From assembly GCF_048595215.1 (NCBI RefSeq), contig NZ_JBMDWJ010000351.1:1-64000 (forward strand): a stretch of 64,000 nucleotides of DNA, in the 5' to 3' direction. The stretch's first letter is position 1. Each line of letters opens with the position of its first letter. Positions 7,375 through 15,975 of this stretch are shown piece by piece. The DNA comes from Siphonobacter sp048595215 (GTDB taxonomy: Bacteria; Bacteroidota; Bacteroidia; Cytophagales; Spirosomataceae). The notes below the pieces were generated by a model. It was not told the DNA's origin. It worked only from the letters and a program-made list of their open reading frames with translations, and made no database searches. Both the position numbers and the translations under genes were made by a program.

Positions 7375-10300
7375 ATGAATTGGACCAATACTGTTAAAGT
7401 TTCTTTATTGAGTGGAATCCTGCTGGGAGCGGCTACTAGCCAGGCCCAGGTATTCATGCCTTCCATGGAGGAATTCGGGAAGAATCGAATCCAGCGGGAA
7501 CGCTTTGAATGGCAGGTTTACACCACACCTAACTTTGAAGTATACTTTCACGGAAACAGCCGCTCGCTGGCGACGTATACGGCTCAAATGGCCGAGTCGG
7601 AATTCGATCGAATTACCGATATTCTGAGCTACACGCCCTACAGCCGTACCAAGATATTTCTGTACGACTCGCCCAGCGATCTCAAGCAAAGCAACATCGG
7701 GGTCTCGCTAAATTCTGAAGCAGCCATTCGGGAGGAAAACCTTTCCAAATCCCGCGTACAGATTGCTTTTACGGCCGATCATATTGCCTTTCGGCAGAAG
7801 TTAGCCAAGGAAGTATCTTCGGTGTTTGTATACGACATGCTCTACGGCGGCAGTCTGAAAGACGCATTGCAAAGTCAGTTGCTGCTGTCGCTGCCCGAAT
7901 GGTTCATTTCGGGAATCACGGCTTACGTAGCCGAAGGCTGGAGCCGCGAGCTTGACGATTACATGCGGGATGTAGCCCTGAATAAGAAATTCAAGAAACC
8001 CGCTCACCTCAGCGGACCCGAAGCAACCCGCGTCGGACAGTCGATCTGGAACTTTATTGCGGAGCGTTATGGTCGGGATAATATCTCGAATATTCTCAAT
8101 CTGACCCGGATCATCCGTACCGAACAAACCAGTATTTCCAGCACCCTTGGTATTTCCTATAACCGTTTCCTAAGCGACTGGCGGGACTATTACACGCAAA
8201 TGGCCACGTCTTCCGCTGCGGCTTTCAAGAGTCCTTCCGGTAGTACGTTAGCCAGCTATCCGCTCTTTACGGGTCATAAAATCGAACAGGTAAAGCTAAG
8301 CCCCAATCGGCAGTGGATCGCCTATTCGGTCATGGATAACGGACAGTACCACGTGTATCTGACTGATACGCAGGGGCAGCAAAAAACGCAATTATTGAAA
8401 GGTGGCGACCGTTTTCTAACGCGGGAACTACCCGTATCGGCACCCTTACTGGCTTGGCAGGATAACGGTACGCTGAATGTGCTCGAACAAAAAGATGACC
8501 GTACCCTGTTGCATCAGTTCGTGGAGAGCGAGAAGAAAGGCTTACGCCTGAAAGCTCGCCGGACGGTACGCGGCTTTACTCAAATTGCCGGATTTGACAT
8601 CTCGCAGGACGGCTCGGTACTGGCCATCAGTGGCGACCGTAAGGGACAAAACGATCTTTTTCTGTACAACCTGAGTCGGAACTCGGTACTGCAACTCACC
8701 AACGATTTGTACGACGATCTGACGCCTGCCTTCGTGGGCCGTTCGACGACCCGCGTACTTTTTGCTTCTAACCGGACCAACGATACGCTTTCAACGGCGG
8801 CTCCCAAAACGCTGCCCAATCGTTTTAATCTGTACCTACACGACGGTAATCCACGGAGTCAGGTGTTGGAACGGTTGGCAGATCAGGCCCTGCAACCCAT
8901 GGCCGCCAACGGCGAACGACTGTTCTACCTGAGTGATCAGCAGGGGATTCAAAATCTGTTCACGTATGACACGACCTCGCGGCAAGCTCGACCCCTGAGT
9001 CAGTTTGTCGAAAGCATGACGGCCTACGATTATCACCCGAGCAGTGGAGCACTGGCGTATGTAAGCATTGAAAATGGTCGGCAGGCCGTGAAATTCTTGC
9101 CTCGACTTGCTCCCGTAGAGGCCAGTGAAACAGCGGCTACCGGACGGAGTATCCGAATGAACGGCGGCGTAGCTCGTACCAACCAGCCCGCCAGTGGTGC
9201 CACCGATCCGACTAAAGCTCCCGTGGGTGTGGGGACGCCTTCGCGACTCAATTCCCTGCGACCAGGTGAGATCGATACGGATAATTATCAGTTCGATCTG
9301 GAAGGACTGAAAGTAACGGAACGCCGTACCGACAAGCCTTCGTCTTCACCACGGGTCATTACGAACTCCCGGAGTCGAACGACCGTAGTACGCCGCGATG
9401 CCACGCGTTTGAAAGGGCCAACGGCATACAAGGATGTGTTCGTGGTGAATAATACCAATAACCAATTTTTGGTTTTGCCCTATCTGGTGAATCAAAGTGG
9501 CTTTGGTTGGCAGAACACCATTACAGTCAACGACTTACTCGAAAATAACATCATCAAAGGCGGACTATTCATTACGCCGACCTTCCGGACCAGCGAGATT
9601 TTTGCCGAATATCAGTATCTCGTTCACCGAATTGACTTTAGTGCCCGCTTTGATCGTCGAGCCTTTACCGATGGTTTTCCGGCTTCGGGACTTTTTACCA
9701 AGTACCGCTATAACCGACTTACACTCACGGCTTCGTACCCCTTTACGGAGGCGTTGCGAGTATCGGCTTCTCCCATGTATACCCGCCTGAATCGCGTGGA
9801 TGGCTCGCAGGGCGGCATTGGTTTACCCGACGCGGTGTCCAGCTTTGTCGGATTACAGGGTGAAGTAGTGTATGACAATACGCGAAGCAGTGGTATGAAT
9901 CTGCTTGAGGGAACCCGGGTGAAACTGCGGGCTCAACAACAGCAGGGGATGCGGTCAAACGCCGAAAGCTTCTTCAAGATTACGCTCGATGCCCGTAACT
10001 ATACCAAAATCTACCGGGATCTTACCTTAGCCACTCGTATATCGTTTGGTCACTCAGGTGGACAGGCTCCCAAGCAAAGCATACTCGGTGGAATCGATAA
10101 CTGGATTCCTTTCGGTACGGTACGGGAAGTGCGTAACGCCGAAAACCCCCTGAATCCGCTTAATATGGATTACCGTAATGTATTCTTTACGGATTTCGTT
10201 ACGCCTTTGCGGGGTTTCCGGATGAATAAATTGTCGGGCGAAAGCTACGCATTGTTCAATGCTGAATTACGCTGGCCGGTATTTAAAGTACTAAGCCGTG

Positions 10301-10605
10301 GACCGCTTACCTCTACGTTCCTGCAAAACTTCCAATTGACTGCCTTCACGGATATTGGTACTGCCTGGACGGGAAGTGGACCATTTAGTCGGCAAAATAG
10401 TTTGAATACCGAGATTATTAATCCGCAGGGAAGTCCTTGGTACGCGACCGTCAATAATTTCAAAAATCCGTATCTGATTGGGTATGGCGTAGGCGTGCGG
10501 ACCCTGTTCCTGGGGTACTACGTAAAAGGGGACTTGGCCTGGGGGGTTGAAGATACGGCCGTGCAAACACCTATTTTCCACGTTTCACTAGGTTACGACT
10601 TTTAA
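7375..10605 (+). CDS. Outer-membrane fusion: peptidase MA-like domain, TolB-like propeller, beta-barrel
   Basis: A 1076-residue exported protein with a signal peptide ending ATSQAQ (about residue 25). Residues 25-285 resemble the gluzincin Peptidase_MA-like domains found in this phylum, with the typical LPEWF segment at 173-177. Where HExxH is expected there is KEVSS (145-149), and the later glutamate ligand is missing, so the domain looks catalytically dead. Residues 290-600 hold WD40/TolB-like repeats (for example SPNRQWIAYS, FDISQDGSVLAISGD). A Ser/Thr/Pro-rich linker of about 90 residues follows, then a C-terminal bacterial surface antigen (BamA/TamA-like) barrel ending in an aromatic, HVSLGYDF. 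It probably sits in the outer membrane; partners and role are not known. A hairpin terminator follows. Confidence 0.8.
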   Translation: MNWTNTVKVSLLSGILLGAATSQAQVFMPSMEEFGKNRIQRERFEWQVYTTPNFEVYFHGNSRSLATYTAQMAESEFDRITDILSYTPYSRTKIFLYDSPSDLKQSNIGVSLNSEAAIREENLSKSRVQIAFTADHIAFRQKLAKEVSSVFVYDMLYGGSLKDALQSQLLLSLPEWFISGITAYVAEGWSRELDDYMRDVALNKKFKKPAHLSGPEATRVGQSIWNFIAERYGRDNISNILNLTRIIRTEQTSISSTLGISYNRFLSDWRDYYTQMATSSAAAFKSPSGSTLASYPLFTGHKIEQVKLSPNRQWIAYSVMDNGQYHVYLTDTQGQQKTQLLKGGDRFLTRELPVSAPLLAWQDNGTLNVLEQKDDRTLLHQFVESEKKGLRLKARRTVRGFTQIAGFDISQDGSVLAISGDRKGQNDLFLYNLSRNSVLQLTNDLYDDLTPAFVGRSTTRVLFASNRTNDTLSTAAPKTLPNRFNLYLHDGNPRSQVLERLADQALQPMAANGERLFYLSDQQGIQNLFTYDTTSRQARPLSQFVESMTAYDYHPSSGALAYVSIENGRQAVKFLPRLAPVEASETAATGRSIRMNGGVARTNQPASGATDPTKAPVGVGTPSRLNSLRPGEIDTDNYQFDLEGLKVTERRTDKPSSSPRVITNSRSRTTVVRRDATRLKGPTAYKDVFVVNNTNNQFLVLPYLVNQSGFGWQNTITVNDLLENNIIKGGLFITPTFRTSEIFAEYQYLVHRIDFSARFDRRAFTDGFPASGLFTKYRYNRLTLTASYPFTEALRVSASPMYTRLNRVDGSQGGIGLPDAVSSFVGLQGEVVYDNTRSSGMNLLEGTRVKLRAQQQQGMRSNAESFFKITLDARNYTKIYRDLTLATRISFGHSGGQAPKQSILGGIDNWIPFGTVREVRNAENPLNPLNMDYRNVFFTDFVTPLRGFRMNKLSGESYALFNAELRWPVFKVLSRGPLTSTFLQNFQLTAFTDIGTAWTGSGPFSRQNSLNTEIINPQGSPWYATVNNFKNPYLIGYGVGVRTLFLGYYVKGDLAWGVEDTAVQTPIFHVSLGYDF

Positions 10606-10626
10606 TAACGTTTGACACTGACAAAG

Positions 10627-10657
10627 AAGCAGCTCTCCATCGGGGCTGCTTTTTTTG
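10627..10657 (+). terminator. Intrinsic terminator after the propeller/barrel gene
   Basis: AAGCAGC (10627-10633) pairs with GCTGCTT (10645-10651) and is followed by a run of Ts to 10656. Classical intrinsic terminator. Confidence 0.85.
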
Positions 10658-10773
10658 TTAGAATTAGGTGGGGGATTGAAGCCCCGACGTATGAATTACT
10701 GACCACTGAAATAAGGGAGTTTGAGTACTGGCACAGCTTTTACGGCTTATGAATTAATCCCAACCCTGAATTT

Positions 10774-11988
10774 ATGACGCTTACGTTTCCGCTGATCTGC
10801 TTGTTGCTCGGCTTTTTCCTGTTTTTTGGCATTATCCTAACCAAATCATCGCATCGTTTTGGGGTACCTAGTCTAGTGATGTACCTGGCTTTAGGTATTT
10901 TTTTAGGGAACGGTGGCCCCTTTGATTTCATCTACGATTACCCCGAATTTACCCATTCCTTCAGCAATCTGGCCCTGGCCATTATCCTATTCATTGGTGG
11001 GCTGGAAACGGACTTTCGGCATATCAAACCGATTCTGGGCCGAGGGCTGGTCTTGTCCACCGTAGGCGTTTTGCTGACGGCGGGTTCGGTAGCGTTGTTT
11101 CTGCACGTCGCTTTTGGCATTCGGTACTTGGAAGGGTTTCTGATTGGTTCCGTCTTATCCTCCACGGATGCTGCCGCTGTATTCTCCATTCTGAATTCGA
11201 AAGGCCTGCGACTGAAAGAAAACATTTCAGAAACCCTGGAGCTGGAATCCGGCACGAATGACCCCATGGCCTTTTTCCTGACGACTATGTTCACCAGTAT
11301 GCTCCACGAGCCAGAGATTCATATCGGCCCTTGGCTCTGGTTGTTCGTTAAGGAAATGTCCATCGGGTTTCTGGCGGGCGGTGCCTTGGGTTTAGCCACG
11401 AGTTTAATTTTACAGCGATTGCAATTAGTGAATCGGGGGATGTATCCGGTACTGATTCTGGCGACGATTCTGATTGGAATCGGAGCTTTGATGATGTGGC
11501 ACGGCAATGTACTACTGGGCATGTACGTAACCGGTATGGTGATCAGTAGTCACCGCGAAAAATGGCTGGGCCGAAAGGAAACGTACCTTTTCTTTGAAAG
11601 TATTTCCTGGCTGATGGAAATCAGTTTGTTCGTACTGCTGGGCTTACAAGTATTTCCGCGTAACATGGTAGCTTACCTGCCCCAAGCCCTTATCGTTTGT
11701 CTCTTCCTGATTCTGATTGCCCGACCGCTCAGCGTCTTCGTATCACTGGCTCCGTTCAAGGCTAGTTTACAGAAAAAAGTGTTTGTAAGCTGGGTGGGAT
11801 TACGGGGAGCAACGCCCATTGTGTTTAGCCTGATTCCACTCATTGCCCGCGTACGGATCGCCGATGTTATTTTCAATATCGTCTTTGCCGTGGTGTTGAT
11901 TTCTGTACTGCTGCAGGGAACAACGCTGGGCTGGCTGGCGAATAAATTAGGGCTGAATGAAGACCAGCCCGCCTCCAGCCAGCTATAA
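10774..11988 (+). CDS. Cation:proton antiporter, NhaP2/CvrA-like, without C-terminal TrkA domain
   Basis: A 404-residue integral membrane protein with about 12 hydrophobic segments. The transport core has LSSTDAAAVFSILNSKG (Thr131-Asp132) and LELESGTNDPMAF (Asn162-Asp163), the ND motif of electroneutral CPA1-type exchangers, and a late VGLRGATPIVFSLIP helix. It should exchange cytoplasmic K+ or Na+ for external protons. Characterised NhaP2 proteins are about 560-580 residues and end in a TrkA-C nucleotide-binding domain; this one stops straight after the membrane part, so it lacks that control module. The ion cannot be assigned. The gene is single. Confidence 0.85.
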   Translation: MTLTFPLICLLLGFFLFFGIILTKSSHRFGVPSLVMYLALGIFLGNGGPFDFIYDYPEFTHSFSNLALAIILFIGGLETDFRHIKPILGRGLVLSTVGVLLTAGSVALFLHVAFGIRYLEGFLIGSVLSSTDAAAVFSILNSKGLRLKENISETLELESGTNDPMAFFLTTMFTSMLHEPEIHIGPWLWLFVKEMSIGFLAGGALGLATSLILQRLQLVNRGMYPVLILATILIGIGALMMWHGNVLLGMYVTGMVISSHREKWLGRKETYLFFESISWLMEISLFVLLGLQVFPRNMVAYLPQALIVCLFLILIARPLSVFVSLAPFKASLQKKVFVSWVGLRGATPIVFSLIPLIARVRIADVIFNIVFAVVLISVLLQGTTLGWLANKLGLNEDQPASSQL

Positions 11989-12116
11989 GTAAAGCAATCG
12001 TTGATTCGCTCAATCGATTAGTAAATTCCTAATAAATCGATACGCTGCGTGTCGTTTTTTAATGATTTACCGACTGAAATTAATATTCTAGTAATAGTCT
12101 TCCTGCCGAGTAGGCA

Positions 12117-12330
12117 TACTTTTGCAGCACCTTAAGGGTAAACATTGTGGTGAATTCGTAATGGCTTTCCAACGATTCTGGCTAGGCTGAACAACATTCT
12201 GCGTCGTTGGAAAGAAAAATGGGGTTGCAGGCCCTGTTCCCAAAGATGATCGCCAAATGAACCCGGCTTTGGGACAAAATCCGGCTGGTAAGGGGCGGTT
12301 TCCGGTTTTGCTCGTAAGTTTACTTTCGTT
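12117..12330 (+). ncRNA. Candidate structured transcript or long leader before the EEP gene
   Basis: The 396-base gap 11989-12384 holds a -7-like element TACTTTTG at 12117-12124, then two stem-loops: CTTTCCAACGA (12165-12175) with TCGTTGGAAAG (12204-12214), and CCCAAAG (12239-12245) with CTTTGGG (12267-12273). A second, weaker -7-like TACTTTCG lies at 12321-12328, about 60 bases before the next gene. The region could be a small RNA or a long structured 5' leader. I do not recognise a known RNA family. Further left, ATCGATT (12013-12019) pairs with AATCGAT (12035-12041), with a T-run at 12055-12060, possibly a weak terminator of the antiporter gene. Confidence 0.35.
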
Positions 12331-12384
12331 TTAGCGGCTTCTGACCGAATCACGGCGGCGGCCGATTCGTAATCTCTCTATGCA

Positions 12385-13227
12385 ATGAAAAAAGTACTCT
12401 TTACCTTTCTGGCTGCGGTGTGTATGCTCTCGGCCACGTTTGCTCAGAAAAACAACGCCATTACGGTTGCTTCCTACAACATTCGATACAATAATCCCGG
12501 CGACGGCGAGAATGCCTGGCCCAATCGTAAAGACAATCTGAAAGCTCAGGTTCGCTACCATGATTTTGATGTATTTGGAGTACAGGAAGCTTTGGTGGGT
12601 CAATTGAAAGACATTGCCGAAGGCAGCGGATACACGTACTTTGGAGCAGGTCGGGACGACGGAAAAGAAGGAGGTGAACACTCCGCGATTTTCTACAAAA
12701 AAGACCGTTTCAAAGTACTGGATTCGGGAAATTTCTGGCTGAGCGAAACGCCCGAGAAGCCCGGTAAAGGCTGGGATGCAACCTGCTGTAACCGCATTTG
12801 TTCCTGGGTGAAATTACAGGATCAGCAGACCAAAAAGCAGTTTTACTTTTTCAACGTACACTTTGATCATGAGGGCGTTGTCGCTCGTCGGGAATCGGGT
12901 AAGCTGATGGTGAAAAAGATCAAAGAGATTGCCAAAGGGGCACCAACCATCTGTACGGGAGACTTCAACTCCACGCCCGAAACCGAGCAGATCAAGGAAA
13001 TGCAGACCTTACTGAGCGATTCCCGCGAAGTAACTAAAATGCCCCCGTACGGTCCAGTAGGCACGTTTAATGCCTTTAAATTCGACGCTCCCATGAAAGA
13101 CCGGATTGATTATGTCTTTACAAGCAAGTCCATTCAGGTACTCAGTTACGCTACGTTTAATCAATCCTTGAATCAACGTTATTTTTCTGATCACCAGCCG
13201 GTGGTCGTGAAAGTGGTTATTCAATAA
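12385..13227 (+). CDS. Secreted endonuclease/exonuclease/phosphatase (EEP) family protein
   Basis: A 280-residue exported enzyme with a signal peptide (KKVLFTFLAAVCMLSATFAQ). The EEP fold is supported by ASYNIRY near residue 29, the metal-binding glutamate in FGVQEAL (Glu68), the catalytic GDFNSTPE (about 192-199) and the final SDHQPVVVKV with the catalytic histidine. The family hydrolyses phosphodiester or phosphomonoester bonds in nucleic acids, phospholipids or sugar phosphates; the substrate here is not evident, but the location should be periplasmic or extracellular. Single gene with a strong hairpin terminator 18 bases after its stop. Confidence 0.88.
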   Translation: MKKVLFTFLAAVCMLSATFAQKNNAITVASYNIRYNNPGDGENAWPNRKDNLKAQVRYHDFDVFGVQEALVGQLKDIAEGSGYTYFGAGRDDGKEGGEHSAIFYKKDRFKVLDSGNFWLSETPEKPGKGWDATCCNRICSWVKLQDQQTKKQFYFFNVHFDHEGVVARRESGKLMVKKIKEIAKGAPTICTGDFNSTPETEQIKEMQTLLSDSREVTKMPPYGPVGTFNAFKFDAPMKDRIDYVFTSKSIQVLSYATFNQSLNQRYFSDHQPVVVKVVIQ

Positions 13228-13244
13228 AGTAAACGCTTGATTTG

Positions 13245-13282
13245 AAAGAACTTCCCGACCTGGTTTGGGAAGTTCTTTTTTT
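13245..13282 (+). terminator. Intrinsic terminator after the EEP gene
   Basis: AAAGAACTTCCC (13245-13256) pairs perfectly with GGGAAGTTCTTT (13267-13278), continuing into a T-run to 13281. Strong 12-base stem. Confidence 0.9.
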
Positions 13283-13348
13283 ATGAGCCGATTTCCGGCG
13301 GAGTAAGCTTTATTCTTTTTCTTTGCGACGAACCTTAGTAACGGACGA

Positions 13349-14110
13349 ATGAGTCATTCTGCGTACACCCCCGAGCAACTGGAAGACATGTTGGGACGCC
13401 ATCGAAAAAAATGGCACGAAAAGAAAATTCTGCGGATCATTTATTCCGAGTGGTATCAGATGATTCTCAAGGATTTGAGTCCCGTATCCGGTCCGACCGT
13501 AGAGCTGGGGGGCGGGGGTGGTAATTTCAAGGAGTTTAAACCCGATGTGATCACGTCCGATATCGAGCCGCATCCCTGGATCGATCTGGTTTTCGATGCT
13601 CATCAGATGCCTTTTCAGGCGGGAGAAGTCAGTAATTTGGTGATGGTGGATGTACTACACCATTTGTCGAATCCAGTCCATTTTCTGGAAGAAGCCTATC
13701 GGGTATTACAGCCGGGCGGGCGTCTGATCATGCTAGAGCCGTATCCGTCGCCGTTTTCGCTGCCCATATACCGGAAGTTTCACCCCGAACCTTTCATCAT
13801 GGACGTGGATTATTTTAGCAAAACCGGGATCGATCAAAAAGACCCCTGGGACGCCAATCAAGCCATTCCGTACCTACTGTTTTACCGGGATCGAAAAAAA
13901 TTTGAAGAGCGATTCAAAGGCCGTCTCCAGATCAAACAGCAAAACCGCTTAAGCTGCCTTCTGTACCCCGCTTCGGGTGGTTTCGAAAACAAATCTTTCA
14001 TTCCGGACGGTCTGATTCCGCTATTCCAGTTTGCCGAAAAAATGCTCACGCCGGTACGATCGTTGCTGGCCTTTCGGTGTTACGTGGTATTGGAAAAGAA
14101 GGCTAATTAA
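13349..14110 (+). CDS. Class I SAM-dependent methyltransferase
   Basis: A 253-residue predicted cytoplasmic methyltransferase. The SAM-binding motif I is VELGGGGGNFKEF (about residues 51-63), followed by an acidic ITSDIEP strand and the later motif VMVDVLHHLSNPVHFLEEAYRVLQPGG that is typical of the Methyltransf_11 group. The C-terminal 100 residues are not recognised and may bind the substrate. The gene converges with the membrane protein gene, whose stop lies 3 bases away, and no terminator separates them. The next-door GT-C-like protein hints at a polysaccharide or lipid substrate, but that is only context. Confidence 0.82.
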   Translation: MSHSAYTPEQLEDMLGRHRKKWHEKKILRIIYSEWYQMILKDLSPVSGPTVELGGGGGNFKEFKPDVITSDIEPHPWIDLVFDAHQMPFQAGEVSNLVMVDVLHHLSNPVHFLEEAYRVLQPGGRLIMLEPYPSPFSLPIYRKFHPEPFIMDVDYFSKTGIDQKDPWDANQAIPYLLFYRDRKKFEERFKGRLQIKQQNRLSCLLYPASGGFENKSFIPDGLIPLFQFAEKMLTPVRSLLAFRCYVVLEKKAN

Positions 14111-14113
14111 TCG

Positions 14114-15883
14114 TTAAGGAATCGGTTGATAAATTTTATAAACCAAGGCTCCCCGGTGGCTCAAAGCCAAAACTTTATGATAGTTGGGGTAGGAAGGTCC
14201 CGTCTGATCGGGACTTAAAATCAGGTAATCGTAACGTACCGGCAGGGGCTGGTTCATGTCAAGGAGTAAGGAATCAGCGGACTGTACGTCTTTTTCGAGC
14301 AGAATCATGTGGAGCATGTGGTACTCGCTCACGAAGATCCGTTTCGGTGAAGTACGCACGAATTGCCGGGCCAATTGCTGAGTGGTCCGGGATAAATTTC
14401 CGGATCCTGGAAAATATAAATTGGAGATCGCATCCTGATACACGCGGAAGCTGTAGATGGAAAGTACAAGAAGTTCGATCGTCATCCCGATCAAAAGGAA
14501 TTTGGGTGGTACGTTCGCCCGTAAGAGTTGATACAGAAAATTACCCAGAGCCAAGCTTAACCACACGCCCAAATACGTCCATACCCGACCTCCGGGAATA
14601 ATCCCCTGCAACGCTACGACGATCATTCCCCCTAGGATTCCACACAGAAAAAGAATCGCCCAGGAGTTATCCGCTAAAGAACGAAAGAATGCTTGGCTAC
14701 GGTACCGATAACCCACGATCATAACCGCGAACAGAATAAGAACGAAAGTAATTTGCTGCCAGAAAAGCAGGCCATGCCAGCGTCGTAAGAAGGTCTTCTG
14801 GTAGACATTCGTAATAATTTCGAAAATACTGAGCTTCTCAAAGAAACTATTGGCCTGAAAAAGTACGTCCCAGCCATTGAATAAGAAGATGGGCAGGTAC
14901 AGAAAGAAGATTCCTAAACCAATGGCTAATCCCGTCCAGATGATTGCTGGGAAGTGCTGATACTGCCGATTTTTCAGGAGTGTATAAGCAATAAACAGAA
15001 GCAAACCCAAGAAGGTATAAATGTACACGGGAATCGTATAGGCCCCCAAAACCGTACAAAGAATCAATAGATGCAGGTAAAAAGGCTGGAACGATTTCAA
15101 CCAGGCTCGTACGCTAAAGGCCGAGAGTAAAGCCAATAAACTAATAAGAGTATAACCCCGTCCGTGGTGAGCAAATTGGCTACTCAATGGTAGGATCAGG
15201 ACCGTCAGCGTGGTGAAGAGGCTGCAAAGCAGTCCCCATTTTTTCAGACTGTAGGTATACACCAGCACTAAAGTCAGCAGAAAATAAATCAGCGAAACGC
15301 CACGAATCAAAATGAGAGGATTGGTCAGGGACGTATCGAGTAAAGCATTGATCAGGTTATAAAAAACGTGATTATTGCCCTTCTGGTAGTACACCAACGT
15401 GAGCAGGAAGCCGGGTTTGCTACAGTTATAGTACGAGTAAAGTTCATCAATGTAAGGAGCATACTGGGTTAGGTAATAGATCCATCGGAAAATAGCCAGA
15501 GCGAGTATCCCCAGTAAGAAAAGAGCACTGAGTCGATGCTGCAGAAAAACGGTACGCAGGGAAACAAAACGAGTCGTTGCCGTATGAATAAAGCTAGGAA
15601 AGGAAAAATTCAGCTTCTTTAAGCAGAAAAGAAAAGCCACCAGAGTTACGAGTCCGTAGCCGAAGAAAAATAAAGAAAAATGATTATACCGATCTTCCGT
15701 TAAGTCCAGGGGGAGCAGATGAATAGCCGGAACGGCTGCGTACCGAGTAAGTATCCAGCGGATGGCTTCCGGATACGTATAATCGCTGGTAAGTTTAAAG
15801 AGTAGGGCAGAAAGACTAACGAAAAGAAACAAAATTCCTAAGTCCCAGCGGGTGATTTTTACTAGAGGGGGAGCTTGTCGCAT
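14114..15883 (-). CDS. Polytopic membrane protein, GT-C glycosyltransferase-like
   Basis: A 589-residue protein with about 12-14 hydrophobic segments and a soluble C-terminal tail of roughly 110 residues. Near residue 160 a periplasmic-loop segment YAPYIDELYSYYN holds an acidic pair like the catalytic loop of GT-C enzymes (GT39/ArnT/PMT), followed by KGNNHVFYNLI, also common in that group. Such enzymes move sugars from polyprenyl-phosphate donors to lipids or proteins outside the cytoplasmic membrane. No donor or acceptor can be named. Codon use is slightly AT-richer than in its neighbours. It lies downstream of glnS on the same strand but is separated from its start by the hairpin at 15905-15959. 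Confidence 0.65.
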   Translation of the reverse strand: MRQAPPLVKITRWDLGILFLFVSLSALLFKLTSDYTYPEAIRWILTRYAAVPAIHLLPLDLTEDRYNHFSLFFFGYGLVTLVAFLFCLKKLNFSFPSFIHTATTRFVSLRTVFLQHRLSALFLLGILALAIFRWIYYLTQYAPYIDELYSYYNCSKPGFLLTLVYYQKGNNHVFYNLINALLDTSLTNPLILIRGVSLIYFLLTLVLVYTYSLKKWGLLCSLFTTLTVLILPLSSQFAHHGRGYTLISLLALLSAFSVRAWLKSFQPFYLHLLILCTVLGAYTIPVYIYTFLGLLLFIAYTLLKNRQYQHFPAIIWTGLAIGLGIFFLYLPIFLFNGWDVLFQANSFFEKLSIFEIITNVYQKTFLRRWHGLLFWQQITFVLILFAVMIVGYRYRSQAFFRSLADNSWAILFLCGILGGMIVVALQGIIPGGRVWTYLGVWLSLALGNFLYQLLRANVPPKFLLIGMTIELLVLSIYSFRVYQDAISNLYFPGSGNLSRTTQQLARQFVRTSPKRIFVSEYHMLHMILLEKDVQSADSLLLDMNQPLPVRYDYLILSPDQTGPSYPNYHKVLALSHRGALVYKIYQPIP

Positions 15884-15904
15884 TACTTTTAAATGTAATT
15901 ACGT

Positions 15905-15959
15905 CATAAAGAAACGAGTCCCTAAATTAAGTAGTTACGCTTAACTTAGGAACTCGTTT
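15905..15959 (-). terminator. Terminator after glnS, minus strand
   Basis: AAACGAGT (15912-15919) pairs with ACTCGTTT (15952-15959), and the inner bases CCTAA and TTAAG pair with CTTAA and TTAGG with single mismatches, giving a long stem. On the minus strand it follows glnS and is trailed by a T-rich stretch. It separates glnS from the membrane-protein gene. Confidence 0.75.
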
Positions 15960-15975
15960 GTATAGGAATAGGATA

